A stretch of DNA of 64,000 nt. Origin: Bacillota bacterium. Lineage in GTDB: Bacteria; Bacillota; Clostridia; Lachnospirales; Lachnospiraceae. Where the stretch lies: positions 1-64,000 of the forward strand of contig JAEWQV010000002.1 of NCBI GenBank assembly GCA_023399055.1. The letters are read 5' to 3'. Positions 62,350-64,000 of this stretch are shown here, one piece after another. The notes under the pieces were generated by a model. That model ran no database searches, had not been told where the DNA came from, and saw nothing but the letters and a program-made list of their open reading frames with translations. A program made the translations under genes and the position numbers. The first letter of the stretch is position 1; each line of letters opens with the position of its first letter.

Positions 62350-63423
62350 CTAATTTCTATTTCTAAACAAATGAATGGTTCCTTCGTCATTTAGCTTCTT
62401 TACTATGGTAGCCATAATCGGTAGGATGAATAATCCCAGGACACCCATTAATTGTGCACCTATATACATTAAAATTAATGTAATAATAGGATGTAATCCA
62501 ATCTGCTGACCAACAATTTTGGGTTCAACCGTTTGACGAACTACAGTTATTACTATATAGATGATTAAAATTCCAATACCAATTTTAGTGTTACCTAATA
62601 TCAATGCAGTGATTGCCCAAGGAAGAAGAACTGCTCCAGTACCAAGAATTGGCATAATGTCAACCAGTGCGATCAAAGCAGCGAAAATAACTGCATTTGG
62701 AATTCCAATAATCAAAAAACCAATAGATAATTCGGCGAAAGTAATAGATATAATTGCTGCATAAGCACGAATAAATTTACCAATTGTACCTATTCCATTA
62801 TCTTTTAACTTAAGCAACATAGCTCTGCGCTCACCAGTGAATTGAATAACAACAAAGCGAGTTATCTTATGATAGTCAATTGTAAAGAAGAAGGATGAAA
62901 CAATTGTAAAAATAAACTTAATAAGTAAGGTTGGAACTTGGGCTGCAAAGGATGCTAATGTATCAACAATGCTAGAGGAAGCTTTGGTCAGATAGTCATA
63001 AATAGTTTGATTGCCATCAACTATAAAGTTATCTACATAAGGTTTGGTTGCCGGAAAAGCTTCCATTATATTATTCAGAACAGTTAATATGGCTGGTTTC
63101 AAGGTTTCGCTATAAAAGGTAGGCAAATTTGATATCAGGTCAACAATAATATCAAATGCTTTGAATCCTACTAAGCTAACAAGATAAGCCAAAAGGCCAT
63201 AAAACAAAAGCAAGATAGAGATGGAGACGATTACCCTGTTTATCTTAGTCTTTTTCTGAATAAAATCAATTAAATGGCGAAACGTAACTGCAATAATCAA
63301 GCCAATAACAAAAGGCATAAGGAGCGGAAGAAAATATTTTATTCCAACATAAACTAGCCCTAGAATTAGGGCAATAAATGCCGCGCGAATGAGGTAAGCC
63401 TTTTGTTTCTCTAGATTCAACAT
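62350..63423 (-). CDS. AI-2E family permease, YtvI-like
   Basis: 357 residues with about seven transmembrane segments. Family features: the Leu-rich start YLIRAAFIALILGLVYVGIK, the helical outer part of about 120 residues, and the C-terminal block VDIMPILGTGAVLLPWAITA and VEPKIVGQQIGLHPIITLIL, typical of AI-2E/PerM/YtvI proteins. In spore formers YtvI is a sporulation membrane protein; others export signals or drive Na+/H+ exchange. Which applies is not shown. Confidence 0.88.
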   Translation of the reverse strand: MLNLEKQKAYLIRAAFIALILGLVYVGIKYFLPLLMPFVIGLIIAVTFRHLIDFIQKKTKINRVIVSISILLLFYGLLAYLVSLVGFKAFDIIVDLISNLPTFYSETLKPAILTVLNNIMEAFPATKPYVDNFIVDGNQTIYDYLTKASSSIVDTLASFAAQVPTLLIKFIFTIVSSFFFTIDYHKITRFVVIQFTGERRAMLLKLKDNGIGTIGKFIRAYAAIISITFAELSIGFLIIGIPNAVIFAALIALVDIMPILGTGAVLLPWAITALILGNTKIGIGILIIYIVITVVRQTVEPKIVGQQIGLHPIITLILMYIGAQLMGVLGLFILPIMATIVKKLNDEGTIHLFRNRN

Positions 63424-63472
63424 GTAATGATCCTTTCTTGATCAATTTATCTCTATGTGAATTATCGACTCA

Positions 63473-64000
63473 TTATGAGTTTTTCATAACAATACTTTCA
63501 ATAATATTTGCAACATCTTCGCAATTATCTGCACAACGCTCTAAACGATGTAAAATTTCAGTCCAACACATTAATTCGATTGGATCTTTTGAGGTGTGAT
63601 ATAAATTACGCATAAAGTCAACATATAATGCATCGCCAACTTCTTCAAGACGATTAATTTCGATAACTTTATCATGTAATTTCTTGGAACTCTTAAAGTT
63701 CTTGAATTCTTCCAGAGCTTCATCCATAGCCTTAGTACAAGTTACTAATAGCTCTGTGAATTTAAGAATTTCAGGACGGATCGTCTGAATATTGAACATA
63801 TCTACATAGATTAACACATCTTCGATGGAGTCGGTTACATCATCAATTTCCTGTGTAAGACTGGTGATATCTTCACGCTCAATTGGAGGAAGAAATTCTT
63901 TAACCAGACGATTCATGATGTCGTGCTTTGCTAAATCGGCACTATGTTCAATTTCGTGTGCTGCTTTTACTCTATCTGTAATTTTGCTTGGATCAAATTT
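63473..64000 (-). CDS. DUF47/PhoU-like protein, 5' end cut by window edge
   Basis: The frame stays open to the right edge, so the true start lies outside. The visible 175 residues include AAHEIEHSADLAKHDIMNRL, VKEFLPPIEREDITSLTQEI and DVLIYVDMF, typical of the DUF47 (PhoU-like) helical family. It usually partners a Pit-type phosphate permease, whose gene would lie downstream, but here a YtvI-like permease gene is next. Confidence 0.85.
   Translation of the reverse strand, partial: KFDPSKITDRVKAAHEIEHSADLAKHDIMNRLVKEFLPPIEREDITSLTQEIDDVTDSIEDVLIYVDMFNIQTIRPEILKFTELLVTCTKAMDEALEEFKNFKSSKKLHDKVIEINRLEEVGDALYVDFMRNLYHTSKDPIELMCWTEILHRLERCADNCEDVANIIESIVMKNS

Overview
This window looks like chromosomal DNA of an AT-rich, low-GC Gram-positive bacterium of the Clostridia, most probably a Lachnospiraceae relative (Lachnoclostridium-like). 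The evidence is the strong GGAGG ribosome binding sites, Cys-type lipoprotein signals, a T-box leader, clostridial families such as the CD3324-type regulator and DUF1540, tRNAs without encoded CCA, and many rho-independent terminators. The genus is an inference from gene style; no rRNA is present to fix it.

Region 1-7.3 kb: a cut-off membrane-anchored protein at the left edge, a stem-loop-rich segment with a degenerate tRNA-Gly 3' fragment, two adjacent exported proteins that share a domain, an intact tRNA-Gly, an acetate/succinate transporter-like protein, a glutaredoxin-like protein, a MerR/GyrI-type regulator with its own 19-bp-spacer promoter, and a LysE-type exporter.

Region 7.5-29.4 kb is an accessory zone of short, mostly minus-strand operons: AraC regulators, two intact ECF sigma/anti-sigma pairs and the scar of a third, a class D beta-lactamase lipoprotein, flavodoxin-like proteins, five GNAT acetyltransferases, a MerR-methyltransferase fusion behind a dTDP-glucose dehydratase, galE, an XRE-peptide deformylase pair, a HExxH protein and a lone CdiI-like immunity protein. 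It is littered with decayed genes that have kept only their ends. None of these scars makes a long open frame: an alkaline-phosphatase-like C-terminus, a peptidase-E-like gene, a BLIP/OmlA-like gene, a sigma/anti-sigma fusion scar and a flavodoxin C-terminus.

Region 29.9-50.6 kb: glycosyltransferases GT4 and GT2, a flavin reductase/HxlR divergent pair, an aldo-keto reductase, a second HExxH protein, a T-box-controlled divergent LysRS, a GH42 beta-galactosidase with a divergent AraC regulator, a second tRNA-Gly identical to the first, a nitroreductase and another AraC regulator.

Region 51-64 kb is more core-like: a heterodimeric ABC exporter, mutY, an SH3 lipoprotein, a LysR regulator divergent from leuB-leuC-leuD, a LysM protein with about 20 tetrapeptide repeats and a conserved helical C-terminal domain, a DUF1540 protein, a YtvI/AI-2E-type permease and a DUF47/PhoU-like protein cut by the right edge.

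The items most worth a second look are the paired secreted proteins at 763-3071, the MerR-type promoter in front of the rfbB/MerR-methyltransferase operon, the repeated pattern of ends-only pseudogenes, and the LysM/NNMG-repeat protein. I did not find a CRISPR array, prophage, insertion sequence or recognisable defence island.
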